DNA from: ZC4RG30 sp964632365
GTDB lineage: Bacteria; Pseudomonadota; Gammaproteobacteria; Steroidobacterales; Steroidobacteraceae
Assembly: GCA_964632365.1 (NCBI GenBank)
Contig: CAZWDR010000018.1
Span: 1 to 32,958, forward strand
Reading direction: 5' to 3'
DNA: 32,958 nucleotides
Shown in pieces: positions 10,183-17,988 of the stretch. A program made the translations under genes and the position numbers. Each line of letters starts with the position of its first letter. The stretch's first letter is position 1. The notes below the pieces were generated by a model that was not told the DNA's origin, did no database searches, and worked only from the letters and a program-made list of their open reading frames with translations.

Positions 10183-12669
10183 TCAAGGCGCCGCGCTGCA
10201 GGCGACCCTGCGGTCCACGTCCGTCGCGAGCAGCGCGCGCGACAGGGTGAGTTGTGCGCGGCCGGCCCCCTGCAGCTGCACGCCGGTCACGCGCTGGCGC
10301 GGATCCGCCCCCTGCGCGGCGAAGCACTTCAGCGGGATGCCCAGCCGCTGCCAATCGCGCGCAGGCAGCGCGTGCAGGTCGGCGGCGATCGGCACGCGCG
10401 CGGAGCAGCCGGCACCGCATTCGAGCACCGCGGCCAGCTCGCCTTCCGGCGGTGCATCCACGCGCAGCGTCAGCACCAGCAGCATGTCGGCATTGGTCTC
10501 GCGGCTGAAGTCTTCGCCCGTCGGCCGGCGGAACGCGAACTGGCCGGGTGCCGCGCCGGTCCAGCGCAGCTGCAGGCTGTCCTCCTGCCGGAGCCGGTCC
10601 ACACGCGAGACCTGCAGGCCGCCGGTGGCCGCAGTCGTCCAGGCCGAAGGCGAAAGACCATCGAACAGCGTGGTGCCGGGCGCATCCTGCTGCCGCACGC
10701 CAGATTCCTCGGACAATTGCGGCAGTTCGCTGCGCTGCTGCACCGACATCCCGGATCCGTACGGGAACAGCGGGTCGTAGCCCGGCTCGCCCGGCCGCAG
10801 CGGCGAGGGCATGGCCTGCTTCGGCCACGAGAACGACAGGCGGCCGGTGAAGTCGTGGGCGATGCGGCCATCCGCGCCGCGGAACAGCAGATCGGCGACG
10901 CCGCCGCCCTCCGACCCAGGCAGCCAGGCCGCGACGAAGGCCTGCGCCGCGTTCAGTTCCCGGTTCATCCACAGCGGGCGGCCTGACAGCAGCACGGCCA
11001 CGACCGGAATGCGCTGCGCGGCCAGCTGCGCCAGCAGATCCAGGTGCGCGCCGTCGGAACGCAGCAGCAGGTTGCGCTGGTCACCGACGCCTTCTGCATA
11101 GGGTGTCTCGCCGAACACGACGATGGCCACATCCGGGCGCTGCGTGAAGCGGCCATCGGGGGACAGTTCCGCGCTGCCGCCAGCCGACTGGACCGCGCTG
11201 CGCACGCCGTCCCAGATCGAGGTCGCGCCCGGGAAGCGGCTGTTGTCCGCGCCGGTGCCCTGCCACGTGAGCGTCCATCCCCCGGACTGTTTCGCGAGAT
11301 TGTGCGCGCCGTCGCCCGTCACCAGCACACGCTGGCGCGGTGCCAGGGGCAGCAGGCCGCCGTTGTTCTTCAGCAGCACCAGCGATTCGCGCACGGCGCG
11401 GCGCGCGATCTCGCGGTGTGCCGGCCTGCCCAGCGTGGCGAAGTCGCCGGCGCCCGGGCGCGTCGATGGCGCACCGGCTTCGAACAGGCCCATGCGCAGC
11501 TTCACGCGCAGGATGCGCGCGACCGCGTCATCCAGGCGCTGCAATGGCAGAGCGCCGCTGCGCGCCTGTCCGAGCAGGCTGTCGTACAGCCCGCGCCAGC
11601 TGTCCGGCGCCATGTACATGTCCAGGCCTGCAACCAGCGCCGCGGGGCAATCGGTGGCGCGACAGCCGCGCACCTGGCCGTGGCCGTTCCAGTCGCCGAC
11701 CACGAAGCCACCGAAGCCCATGCGCGCCTTCAGCACGTCAGTCAGCAGGCCGCGATGGCCATGCAGCTTCTCGCCGTTGAAGCTGTTGTATGAAGCCATG
11801 ACCGACTGCAGGCCGGCTTCGATCGCCGGCACATAGGGCGCGGCATGCACATCGCGCAGCACGGTCTGCGGCACGCGTGTGTCGCCCTGGTCGCGACCCT
11901 CCGTGGTGCCGCCATCGCCGAGGAAATGCTTTGCGGTGGCCATCACATGCGGCGGGCGCAGGAAGCCGTCGCTGCGCGGATCGCCCTGCAGGCCGCGCAC
12001 CATCGCCGCCGCGTACGACACCACCACTGCGGGATCCTCGGAATATCCCTCGTAGGTGCGACCCCAGCGCGGGTCCTGCGGGACCGTCAGCGTCGGCGCG
12101 AAGGTCCATTCCATGCCGGTGGCGCGGATCTCCGCCGCCGTGGCCCGGCCAATCTCCTCGACCAGCGCGGGATTGCGCATCGCGCCGAGGCCGATGTTGT
12201 GGGGGAACAGCGTGGCCCCGACGATGTTGCTGTGCCCATGCACCGCGTCGGTGCCCCACATCGAAGGGATGGCGACGCCGCCGCCGGACGGGTCCACCGA
12301 CGCCTGGTAGAAGGCATCGGCCATCGCAAGCCAGCGCTGCGGCGGCGCGAACTCGTCATTGTCCGGCGCGGAGTTGCCGCCGTTCAGGATGGCGCCGAAA
12401 CGGTAGCGCCGCATGTCGGCCGGCGTGACGCTGCCGATGTCCGGCTGGATCACCTGCCCGATCTTCTCCTCGAGCGTCATGCGCGCCAGCAGCGCGGCGA
12501 CGCGCGCCTCGAGCACGGCATCGACGGGAATCGGCCATCGCGCCGCGGGCCACAGCGATGCGTCGACGGCGGAGCTTGCCGGGGGTGGTGGAGTCTGGGC
12601 CGTCGCCGCACCCAGCAGCACGGCGCAGGCCATGGCGGCCACGTTCTTCCCTGTCCGTCGCAAGTCCAT
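10183..12669 (-). CDS. Exported glycoside hydrolase family 3 (beta-glucosidase/xylosidase type)
   Basis: A retaining GH3 exo-glycosidase of 828 residues that releases terminal beta-linked glucose or xylose from oligosaccharides; which sugar is not decided by sequence alone. From the ATG at 12669 the nucleophile is Asp326 in G-D-W-N, the acid/base is probably Glu526 in Y-A-E-G-V-G-D, and the K-H-F-L-G-D-G loop is at about 247-253. A carbohydrate-binding, ExoP-like beta domain follows from about residue 680. The signal peptide runs to A-T-A|Q-T near residue 24, so the enzyme is periplasmic or secreted. I chose ATG 12669 over the in-frame GTG at 12690 because GGGGAG (12678-12683) lies 8 nt before the ATG. 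It leads the xylFGH operon, which suggests its product is what the transporter imports. Confidence 0.93.
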   Translation of the reverse strand: MDLRRTGKNVAAMACAVLLGAATAQTPPPPASSAVDASLWPAARWPIPVDAVLEARVAALLARMTLEEKIGQVIQPDIGSVTPADMRRYRFGAILNGGNSAPDNDEFAPPQRWLAMADAFYQASVDPSGGGVAIPSMWGTDAVHGHSNIVGATLFPHNIGLGAMRNPALVEEIGRATAAEIRATGMEWTFAPTLTVPQDPRWGRTYEGYSEDPAVVVSYAAAMVRGLQGDPRSDGFLRPPHVMATAKHFLGDGGTTEGRDQGDTRVPQTVLRDVHAAPYVPAIEAGLQSVMASYNSFNGEKLHGHRGLLTDVLKARMGFGGFVVGDWNGHGQVRGCRATDCPAALVAGLDMYMAPDSWRGLYDSLLGQARSGALPLQRLDDAVARILRVKLRMGLFEAGAPSTRPGAGDFATLGRPAHREIARRAVRESLVLLKNNGGLLPLAPRQRVLVTGDGAHNLAKQSGGWTLTWQGTGADNSRFPGATSIWDGVRSAVQSAGGSAELSPDGRFTQRPDVAIVVFGETPYAEGVGDQRNLLLRSDGAHLDLLAQLAAQRIPVVAVLLSGRPLWMNRELNAAQAFVAAWLPGSEGGGVADLLFRGADGRIAHDFTGRLSFSWPKQAMPSPLRPGEPGYDPLFPYGSGMSVQQRSELPQLSEESGVRQQDAPGTTLFDGLSPSAWTTAATGGLQVSRVDRLRQEDSLQLRWTGAAPGQFAFRRPTGEDFSRETNADMLLVLTLRVDAPPEGELAAVLECGAGCSARVPIAADLHALPARDWQRLGIPLKCFAAQGADPRQRVTGVQLQGAGRAQLTLSRALLATDVDRRVACSAAP

Positions 12670-12677
12670 CGCGATCG

Positions 12678-12683
12678 CTCCCC
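12678..12683 (-). promoter_or_regulatory. Ribosome binding site of the GH3 gene
   Basis: GGGGAG on the minus strand, 8 nt before the ATG at 12669. It decides the start: the longer frame from GTG 12690 would place this site inside the gene and add seven residues ahead of the signal peptide. Confidence 0.6.
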
Positions 12684-12733
12684 GTTTCACCGGAGTCTAC
12701 GATCATTCGCCGCCGGCGCGAACCTGCGGCGCG

Positions 12734-12747
12734 GCGGTGTTCACCGC
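12734..12747. promoter_or_regulatory. Palindrome upstream of the GH3-xylFGH operon
   Basis: A perfect 6+6 inverted repeat with a 2-nt centre (GCGGTG-TT-CACCGC), ending 65 bp before the GH3 start. A 2-nt loop cannot fold well as RNA, so a DNA-binding dimer such as a sugar-responsive LacI or GntR-type regulator is the likelier reader. A weak promoter-like pair on the minus strand, TTCGCG and TAGACT with 17 bp between, lies between the palindrome and the gene. High local G+C raises the chance of a coincidental palindrome. Confidence 0.3.
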
Positions 12748-12774
12748 GCGGGAAGGATCAACTCAGGCGCGCCG

Positions 12775-13131
12775 CTATTGCCGGTCGGGCAGATGCTGCG
12801 AACCGGCGCTGCCACCGGGTGCGGTCGATGGATCCCGCGGCACCTTCGGCTGCGGGCTGCCGGCACGGTTCCAGCGCGCGAATTCGGTCGGCGAGAGGGA
12901 CTGGTTGCGATCCACATCGAGCAGGTCGAACGAGGCGTGCAGGTCGGCCGTGGGCAGCGCCTCCTGCCTGGTGATCGATCCATCGCGATTCTCGTCGACG
13001 GTGGCGAAATCCACCTTCGGCGCGTCGGCTGGCGCGGGCTCCTGCGGGACAACGGGCTGCTGCTGCGCGGATGCGGCCGTCGCGGCCATCAGCAACACCA
13101 GCGCCGGGATGTGTGGGAGGCGGATGTTCAT
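12775..13131 (-). CDS. Small secreted EF-hand protein
   Basis: A 118-residue exported calcium-binding protein. The signal peptide covers residues 1-22 (M-N-I-R, hydrophobic core, A-S-A|Q). Two canonical 12-residue EF-hand loops follow: Asp46-x-Asn48-x-Asp50-Gly-Ser52 ending in Glu57, and Asp72-x-Asp74-x-Asn76-x-Ser78 ending in Glu83. The linker and tail are Pro-rich. The frame is open for 24 more codons upstream, but ATG 13131 is preceded by AGGGGA and begins exactly at the signal peptide. The function is unknown; calcium sensing or buffering in the periplasm is the usual suggestion for such proteins. It is transcribed toward the GH3 gene with 105 bp between. Confidence 0.85.
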   Translation of the reverse strand: MNIRLPHIPALVLLMAATAASAQQQPVVPQEPAPADAPKVDFATVDENRDGSITRQEALPTADLHASFDLLDVDRNQSLSPTEFARWNRAGSPQPKVPRDPSTAPGGSAGSQHLPDRQ

Positions 13132-13297
13132 GCGGTTTCCCCTGTGCCGTTGCCAATGACCGCCAGCCTGCGACAAGCCTCGCGGCGCGCCCATCGGTGG
13201 CACGCGCGTCCCGGCGCGCCCGATGGCCCCGAAGCACTGTCGGGCCGTTCCTACGGCGCCGCATGCATGCCTTGTGGTCGTAGCGCGCCGTTGCCGG

Positions 13298-14023
13298 TCA
13301 GGCGTCCCGGTGCAGTTCGTACTGGCAGATCGCCACCGCGGTGGCGACGTTCAGCGATTCGATCGGCGCGGTGCCGCGGATCGCGAACGGCGTCGCGCCC
13401 AGTTCGTCCAGCGCGGCACGCGGCACGCCCCGCGCCTCGTTGCCGAACAGGTAGCAGTCGAACTCGCGGAACGCCGCATCACGGATTGGCGCGCCATGCA
13501 GGTCGAGGCAGGCAATGCGCGTGTGCCGTGCCCGCAGCGCCTCGAGCGTCACGTCGGTCTCGACGGGCACATGGAAGATCGCCCCCATGCTGGCGCGGAC
13601 CACCTTGCCATTGTGCACATCGACGCTGCCCGGCCCGAGCAGGCAGCGGAAGCCGCCGAACCACGCCAGCGTGCGCAGGATCGTGCCCAGATTGCCGGGG
13701 TCCTGGATCTCGTGCAGATACAGCGCGCGTTCGCCCGCACGCGGCGGTGGTGGCGGCCGCAGCGGCACGACGCCGACGATGCCCTGCGGCTTGCGGGTCT
13801 CGCTGATCTGCGCCATCTGCCGGGTGTTCACCAGGTGGATGGGCAACTCGACGGTGAAGCCGGCCAGTTCCTGCGTGCAATACAGCGTGCTCGCGCGCAG
13901 CGCCGGATCATGTGCCGCGGCCTTCAGCAGCTCCTGCACCAGATGCTCGCCCTCGATGAGGAACCGGCCGGCCTCCTCGCGGCCCCGTCGATGATGCAGC
14001 TTGCGGATGTCCTCGACTTTCAT
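13298..14023 (-). CDS. SpoU/TrmH-family RNA 2'-O-methyltransferase
   Basis: A 241-residue SPOUT methyltransferase that uses S-adenosylmethionine to methylate ribose 2'-OH in rRNA or tRNA. It has an N-terminal RNA-binding substrate domain (1-90) and all three knot motifs: N-L-G-T-I-L-R-T at 111-118 with the catalytic-type Arg117, L-F-G-N-E-A-R-G-V at 192-200, and S-L-N-V-A-T-A-V at 223-230. The target nucleotide cannot be read from this. It resembles RlmB/TsnR-like proteins in layout, but I do not assign RlmB. A run of five prolines (90-94) separates the two domains. Its ATG overlaps the stop of the upstream FAD dehydrogenase gene by 4 bp, so the two are probably translated together. Confidence 0.92.
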   Translation of the reverse strand: MKVEDIRKLHHRRGREEAGRFLIEGEHLVQELLKAAAHDPALRASTLYCTQELAGFTVELPIHLVNTRQMAQISETRKPQGIVGVVPLRPPPPPRAGERALYLHEIQDPGNLGTILRTLAWFGGFRCLLGPGSVDVHNGKVVRASMGAIFHVPVETDVTLEALRARHTRIACLDLHGAPIRDAAFREFDCYLFGNEARGVPRAALDELGATPFAIRGTAPIESLNVATAVAICQYELHRDA

Positions 14024-15672
14024 GCCAGGTCCCGCGCCACCGCTTCGGCCACCTTGATGCCATCCACCGCCGCCGACAGGATGCCGCCCGCGTAGCCGGC
14101 ACCTTCACCACAGGGATACAGGCCGCGCAGGTTCAGGCTCTGCAACGTGGCCTCGTCGCGCGTGATGCGGACCGGCGAGGAGGTGCGCGTCTCGACGCCG
14201 GTCAGCACGGCATCGTCGCGGTCGAAGCCGCGGATCTGCCGGCCGAAGGCGGGCAGCGCCTCGCGGATGGCCTCGATGGCGAACGGCGGCAGCGCCGGGG
14301 CCAGGTCGCCCAGGCGCACGCCTGGCTTGTAAGAGGGCTGCACGGCGCCCAGCTGTTGCGAGGGCACGCCGCGGATGAAATCACCGACCAGCTGCGCAGG
14401 CGCACTGTAGTCGCCGCCACCCAGCGTGAAAGCATGGGATTCGAGTGTCTCCTGCAGTGCCACGCCCGCCAGCGGTCCATCCGGATAGTCCTGCGCGGGG
14501 CTGATGCCCACGACGATGCCCGCGTTGGCATTGCGCTCGTTGCGCGAATACTGGCTCATGCCGTTGGTGACCACGCGGCCGGACTCCGACGTCGCGGCCA
14601 CCACTGTGCCGCCCGGGCACATGCAGAAGCTGTACACGGCGCGCCCGTTGCGCGCGTGATGCACCAGCTTGTAGTCGGCCGCGCCCAGCGCCGGGTGTCC
14701 GGCGAACTTGCCGAGGCGCGCCGCATCGACCATCGACTGCGGATGTTCGATGCGAAAGCCGATCGAGAACGGCTTGGGTTCCAGGAACACCCCGCGCCGC
14801 TCCAGCATCCGGAACGTGTCGCGCGCGCTGTGGCCCAGCGCCAGCACCACGTGCCGGCTCTCGACGAATGCCCCATCCAGCAGCACGCCCTGCAGCTGGC
14901 CGTCCTCGATGACAAGATCGGTGACGCGGGCGCCGAACCGCACCTCGCCGCCCAGCGCGATGATCTGCGCGCGCATCGCGGCCACCACGCCGGTGAGGCG
15001 GAAGGTGCCGATGTGCGGCCGGTTCACATACAGGATCTCCGGCGGCGCGCCGGCGGCCACGAACTCGCGCATCACCTTGCGGCCGTAGAATTTCGGATCC
15101 TTGATCTGGCTGTAGAGCTTGCCATCGGAGAACAGGCCCGCGCCGCCCTCACCGAACTGCACGTTCGACTCGGGCGTGAGGATGTTCCTGCGCCACAGGG
15201 CCCAGGTGTCCTGGGTGCGCTGGCGCACCTCACGGCCGCGCTCGAGCACGATGGGACGGAAGCCGCCCTGCGCCAGCACCAGTGCGGCAAACAGTCCACC
15301 GGGGCCGAAACCCACCACCACCGGACGCCCCCGCAGCTGTGGGGGCGCGCTCGCCACCGGGTGATAGGCGGTGTCCGGCGCGACGCGCACGTGCTGGTCA
15401 CCGGCAAAACGCTGCAGCACCGTGGCCTCGTCGCGCAGCCGTACATCGACCACGCAGCTGAACACGATGGCGGCGTTGCGCCGCCGGGCGTCCGGACTGC
15501 GCTTGAACAGCTGCACTTCCAGCAGGTCGGCGTCTTTGATTGCGAGGCGTGCGATGACGGCCTCGCGCAGTGCCGCAGGCGTGAACCCCAGCGGCATCTG
15601 CAGCTCGGTGATGCGGATCAGGGCGTACTTCCTGGCCGGTCTGTCCGGCAGAGGGGATAAACTTGCGCCCAT
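14020..15672 (-). CDS. COG2509-type FAD-dependent dehydrogenase
   Basis: An uncharacterised FAD-dependent oxidoreductase of about 550 residues; the family has no settled substrate. From ATG 15672, the FAD-binding G-F-G-P-G-G is at 121-126 and the family signature G-E-G-G-A-G-L-F-S-D-G-K-L is at 174-186. A C-terminal segment P-C-G-E-G-A-G-Y-A-G-G-I, typical of the family, lies near the end. The residues before the FAD site form the small N-terminal domain seen in these proteins (R-I-T-E-L near 20-24). The frame can start at 15735, but that would overlap rlmE on the other strand; the ATG at 15672 leaves 21 bp between the two divergent starts. No clear Shine-Dalgarno is present, so the exact start is uncertain. 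Confidence 0.88.
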   Translation of the reverse strand: MGASLSPLPDRPARKYALIRITELQMPLGFTPAALREAVIARLAIKDADLLEVQLFKRSPDARRRNAAIVFSCVVDVRLRDEATVLQRFAGDQHVRVAPDTAYHPVASAPPQLRGRPVVVGFGPGGLFAALVLAQGGFRPIVLERGREVRQRTQDTWALWRRNILTPESNVQFGEGGAGLFSDGKLYSQIKDPKFYGRKVMREFVAAGAPPEILYVNRPHIGTFRLTGVVAAMRAQIIALGGEVRFGARVTDLVIEDGQLQGVLLDGAFVESRHVVLALGHSARDTFRMLERRGVFLEPKPFSIGFRIEHPQSMVDAARLGKFAGHPALGAADYKLVHHARNGRAVYSFCMCPGGTVVAATSESGRVVTNGMSQYSRNERNANAGIVVGISPAQDYPDGPLAGVALQETLESHAFTLGGGDYSAPAQLVGDFIRGVPSQQLGAVQPSYKPGVRLGDLAPALPPFAIEAIREALPAFGRQIRGFDRDDAVLTGVETRTSSPVRITRDEATLQSLNLRGLYPCGEGAGYAGGILSAAVDGIKVAEAVARDLA

Positions 15673-15693
15673 TCTACGCCGCAGCGCTTTCCC

Positions 15694-16317
15694 ATGGCCC
15701 GAACCAAGAGCAGTGCCAGCTGGATCTCCCGGCACATCAACGATCCCTACGTCAAGCAGGCGCAGAAGGACGGCTATCGCTCACGCGCCGCCTACAAGCT
15801 GATCGAACTGAACGAGAAGGACCGGCTGATCCGTCCGGGCATGCGAATCCTCGACCTGGGCTCGGCGCCGGGCGGCTGGTCCCAGGTGGCTGGCAAGCTG
15901 GTGGGCGCGAAGGGACGGGTGCTGGCCACCGACATCCTGCCGATGGATGCGATGCCGAACGTGGATTTCATCCAGGGCGACTTCCACGACGATGCGATCG
16001 TGCAGCAGATCCTCGACTGGGTCGGCAGCGGCCGGTTCGACCTCGTCATCTGCGACATCGCGCCCAACCTCACCGGCATCGACTCCGCGGATCAGGCCGC
16101 CTCGATCCTGTTCCTCGAGCTGGCGCTCGACACGGTGCGCCGGACGCTGCGGCCCGGCGCAAGCTTCGTCGCGAAGATGTTCCAGGGCGCCGGCTCCGAC
16201 CAGTTCCTGAAGGAGCTGCGCACGTCGTTCGACAAGGTCAGCATCCGCAAGCCCGGTGCCTCGCGCAAGGAGTCGCGCGAGGTGTACATCGTCGCCAGGG
16301 GTTTCAAGGGAAAGTGA
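15694..16317 (+). CDS. rlmE: 23S rRNA (uridine-2552) 2'-O-methyltransferase RlmE
   Basis: Heat-shock methyltransferase (FtsJ/RrmJ) that methylates U2552 in the A loop of 23S rRNA within the 50S subunit, using S-adenosylmethionine. At 207 residues it matches E. coli (209). The SAM site L-D-L-G-S-A-P-G-G-W is at 53-62, and the catalytic tetrad is Lys35, Asp121, Lys161, Glu196, all present. There is no Shine-Dalgarno before ATG 15694. A possible -10 (TAAACT, 15658-15663) would give a short leader of about 25 nt. In many gammaproteobacteria rlmE is followed by ftsH and faces yhbY; neither is here. Confidence 0.97.
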   Translation: MARTKSSASWISRHINDPYVKQAQKDGYRSRAAYKLIELNEKDRLIRPGMRILDLGSAPGGWSQVAGKLVGAKGRVLATDILPMDAMPNVDFIQGDFHDDAIVQQILDWVGSGRFDLVICDIAPNLTGIDSADQAASILFLELALDTVRRTLRPGASFVAKMFQGAGSDQFLKELRTSFDKVSIRKPGASRKESREVYIVARGFKGK

Positions 16318-16413
16318 GCCGGACGCGTGCGTCGGTGCCTGCCTACAAGACCTGAGTGTCGGCCACTACATGCCGGCCATCGGGCCACGGCCTAACCTGT
16401 CTGCCCTTGAGTC

Positions 16414-16420
16414 AGGAGAA
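16414..16420 (+). promoter_or_regulatory. Ribosome binding site of the hemerythrin-like gene
   Basis: AGGAGAA, 3 nt before the ATG at 16424. This strong site selects that ATG over the open frame that begins inside rlmE at 16256. Confidence 0.7.
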
Positions 16421-16423
16421 GCC

Positions 16424-17020
16424 ATGGCCACCCGCAATTCCAGCGGTCGTGCGGACCATGAATCCATCGTGAGCGGTTCCGGCCCCCTCGCCGAGGTCGA
16501 TGCCGTCGAACTGCTGAAGGCCGATCACCGCCGGATGGCGGACTGCCTCGCGCAGGTGCAGGCCACGCAGGACGCGGCACGCAAGGAGGCGCTGGTCGCG
16601 CACCTGTGCAATGCGCTCGAGGTGCATGCGCGGATCGAGGAGGAGATTTTCTATCCCGCCTATGTCGACGCCGGCGGCGCGCCGGCGCTGTGCGAGGCGG
16701 CAATCGAGGACCATGCGACGACCCGGCAGCTCATCATGCAGGTCCGGCATTCATCCGGCGTCGCGGATGCGCACTTCGACGCGCGCCTGCGGGACCTCAT
16801 CGCGCTGTTCAACGCGCATACCCGCGACGAGGAACGCAGCGGCGGCCTGTTCGAGCAGGCCGAGGCCATGGGCATGGACCTGGATGTCCTCGGCCCGCAG
16901 ATGCAGCGGCGCCGCGACCAATTGCTCGACGAGGCCGCTACCGGTCGCGCGGCGGCTGCACAGGAATCCATGCCGGACCAAGCCGGTGCGGCGGAGCATG
17001 GCTGCGCCGGCCCCCGCTGA
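16424..17020 (+). CDS. Hemerythrin HHE cation-binding domain protein
   Basis: A 198-residue four-helix-bundle protein predicted to bind a di-iron centre. Likely ligands are visible in order: His35 (K-A-D-H), His68 and Glu72 (H-x-x-x-E), His97 (E-D-H) and His132 with Glu136 (H-T-R-D-E). Bacterial members bind oxygen, sense redox or NO, or protect iron-sulfur proteins; the role here is unknown. The N-terminus (1-25) is polar and the C-terminal 35 residues are Ala/Gln-rich and probably disordered. The start is fixed by AGGAGAA just before ATG 16424; the frame extends upstream into rlmE but without family similarity. It sits 106 bp after rlmE and 65 bp before the SDR gene, which has its own promoter-like sequence. 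Confidence 0.88.
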   Translation: MATRNSSGRADHESIVSGSGPLAEVDAVELLKADHRRMADCLAQVQATQDAARKEALVAHLCNALEVHARIEEEIFYPAYVDAGGAPALCEAAIEDHATTRQLIMQVRHSSGVADAHFDARLRDLIALFNAHTRDEERSGGLFEQAEAMGMDLDVLGPQMQRRRDQLLDEAATGRAAAAQESMPDQAGAAEHGCAGPR

Positions 17021-17022
17021 AG

Positions 17023-17039
17023 GTGACCCCGCCGGTCAC
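17023..17039. promoter_or_regulatory. Inverted repeat (operator candidate) before the SDR-YihY operon
   Basis: GTGACC-N5-GGTCAC, a perfect 6+6 inverted repeat immediately after the hemerythrin stop. It ends 11 bp before the TACAAT -10 at 17051, so it covers the -35 region. There is no T-run after it, so a terminator is less likely. Position and symmetry fit a repressor of the TetR, MarR or GntR type, but no such gene is in the window. Confidence 0.45.
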
Positions 17040-17050
17040 GGGGCTTTGCA

Positions 17051-17056
17051 TACAAT
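17051..17056 (+). promoter_or_regulatory. -10 element of the SDR-YihY operon
   Basis: TACAAT matches the sigma-70 -10 consensus at five of six bases and follows TGCA, close to an extended -10. It lies 30 bp before the SDR ATG. No good -35 exists at 16-18 bp, where the inverted repeat lies instead. Confidence 0.45.
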
Positions 17057-17085
17057 CGGTCGATCGCCACAACCCGGAGTTCCAG

Positions 17086-17988
17086 ATGCTTTCCCGGCGT
17101 TCTCTGTTGATGGCCGCCGCGCTGCTGACCCTCGGCGCCACGGCAACCGGCGCGCAGCCCACGATCCCGATGACGGGCAAGGTGGCGCTGGTCACCGGCT
17201 CCACCAGTGGGCTCGGCGAGACTGTCGCCCGTCGCCTGGGCGCGATGGGCGCGACGGTGATCATCCATGGGTTGAATCCCGCGCGCGGCGAGGCGATCGC
17301 CGCCGACATCACACGCGCGGGCCCGGGCAAGGCGGAGTATTTCGCCGGTGACCTGGCCTCGCTGCGTGAGGTCGAGGCCCTCGCCACGCGCGTGCGGGCA
17401 AGCCATCCGCGCCTGCACCTGCTCATCAACAACGCCGGCATCGGCGGCGTCGGCAGCGCGGAGCGGCGGCTCAGCGAAGACGGTCACGAGCTGGTGTTCC
17501 AGGTCAATTACCTGTCGCATTTCCACCTGACGCGCCTGCTGCTGCCGGCGCTCGAGGCCGCGGCACCGGCGCGCATCGTCAATGTGGCATCGATCGGCCA
17601 GCGGCCGGTGAACTTCGACGACGTGATGATGGAGAACGGCTACCAGACCAACGCGGCGTATGCGCAGTCGAAGCTGGCGCAGATACTGTTCACGATCACG
17701 CTGGCGGAGCAGCTGGATCCGGGCAAGGTCAGCGTCAATGCCGTGCATCCGGCCACGTTCATGGACACCCCGATGGTCCTCGACGCCGGACGCCAGCCGA
17801 TGTCCTCGGTGGAGGAGGGCGCGGATGCCGTGATGCAACTGGCGGTGGCGGCGCACATGGCCGGCCGTTCGGGCCTTTATTTCAACCAGATGAGCGAGGC
17901 GCGGGCCAATGCCCAGGCCTACGACCCGGCGGCGCGCCAGCGTCTGTGGGACCTGAGCGTCGATCTGGTGTCGCGGCAGCCGCGCTGA
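17086..17988 (+). CDS. SDR family oxidoreductase with Tat-like signal peptide
   Basis: A 300-residue short-chain dehydrogenase/reductase. The NAD(P) motif T-G-S-T-S-G-L-G is at 37-44, NNAG at 115-118, catalytic Ser169, and Tyr192/Lys196 in YAQSK. The insertion around N-F-D-D-V recalls retinol dehydrogenase/WWOX-like SDRs. Unusually, it starts with S-R-R-S-L-L (3-8), a hydrophobic stretch and T-G-A|Q near residue 23. This is a twin-arginine signal, which would export the folded, cofactor-loaded enzyme. CGGAG 6 nt before ATG 17086 supports this start, and therefore the signal is real and not upstream read-through. Its stop overlaps the next gene (TGATG). The substrate is unknown. Confidence 0.9.
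   Translation: MLSRRSLLMAAALLTLGATATGAQPTIPMTGKVALVTGSTSGLGETVARRLGAMGATVIIHGLNPARGEAIAADITRAGPGKAEYFAGDLASLREVEALATRVRASHPRLHLLINNAGIGGVGSAERRLSEDGHELVFQVNYLSHFHLTRLLLPALEAAAPARIVNVASIGQRPVNFDDVMMENGYQTNAAYAQSKLAQILFTITLAEQLDPGKVSVNAVHPATFMDTPMVLDAGRQPMSSVEEGADAVMQLAVAAHMAGRSGLYFNQMSEARANAQAYDPAARQRLWDLSVDLVSRQPR

Noticed and set aside
16318..16423. Cluster of GGCC words in the gap between rlmE and the hemerythrin-like gene, considered as a repeat or small RNA
   Set aside because: The spacing is irregular and the base composition explains it; no stable stem with a T-tract was seen.
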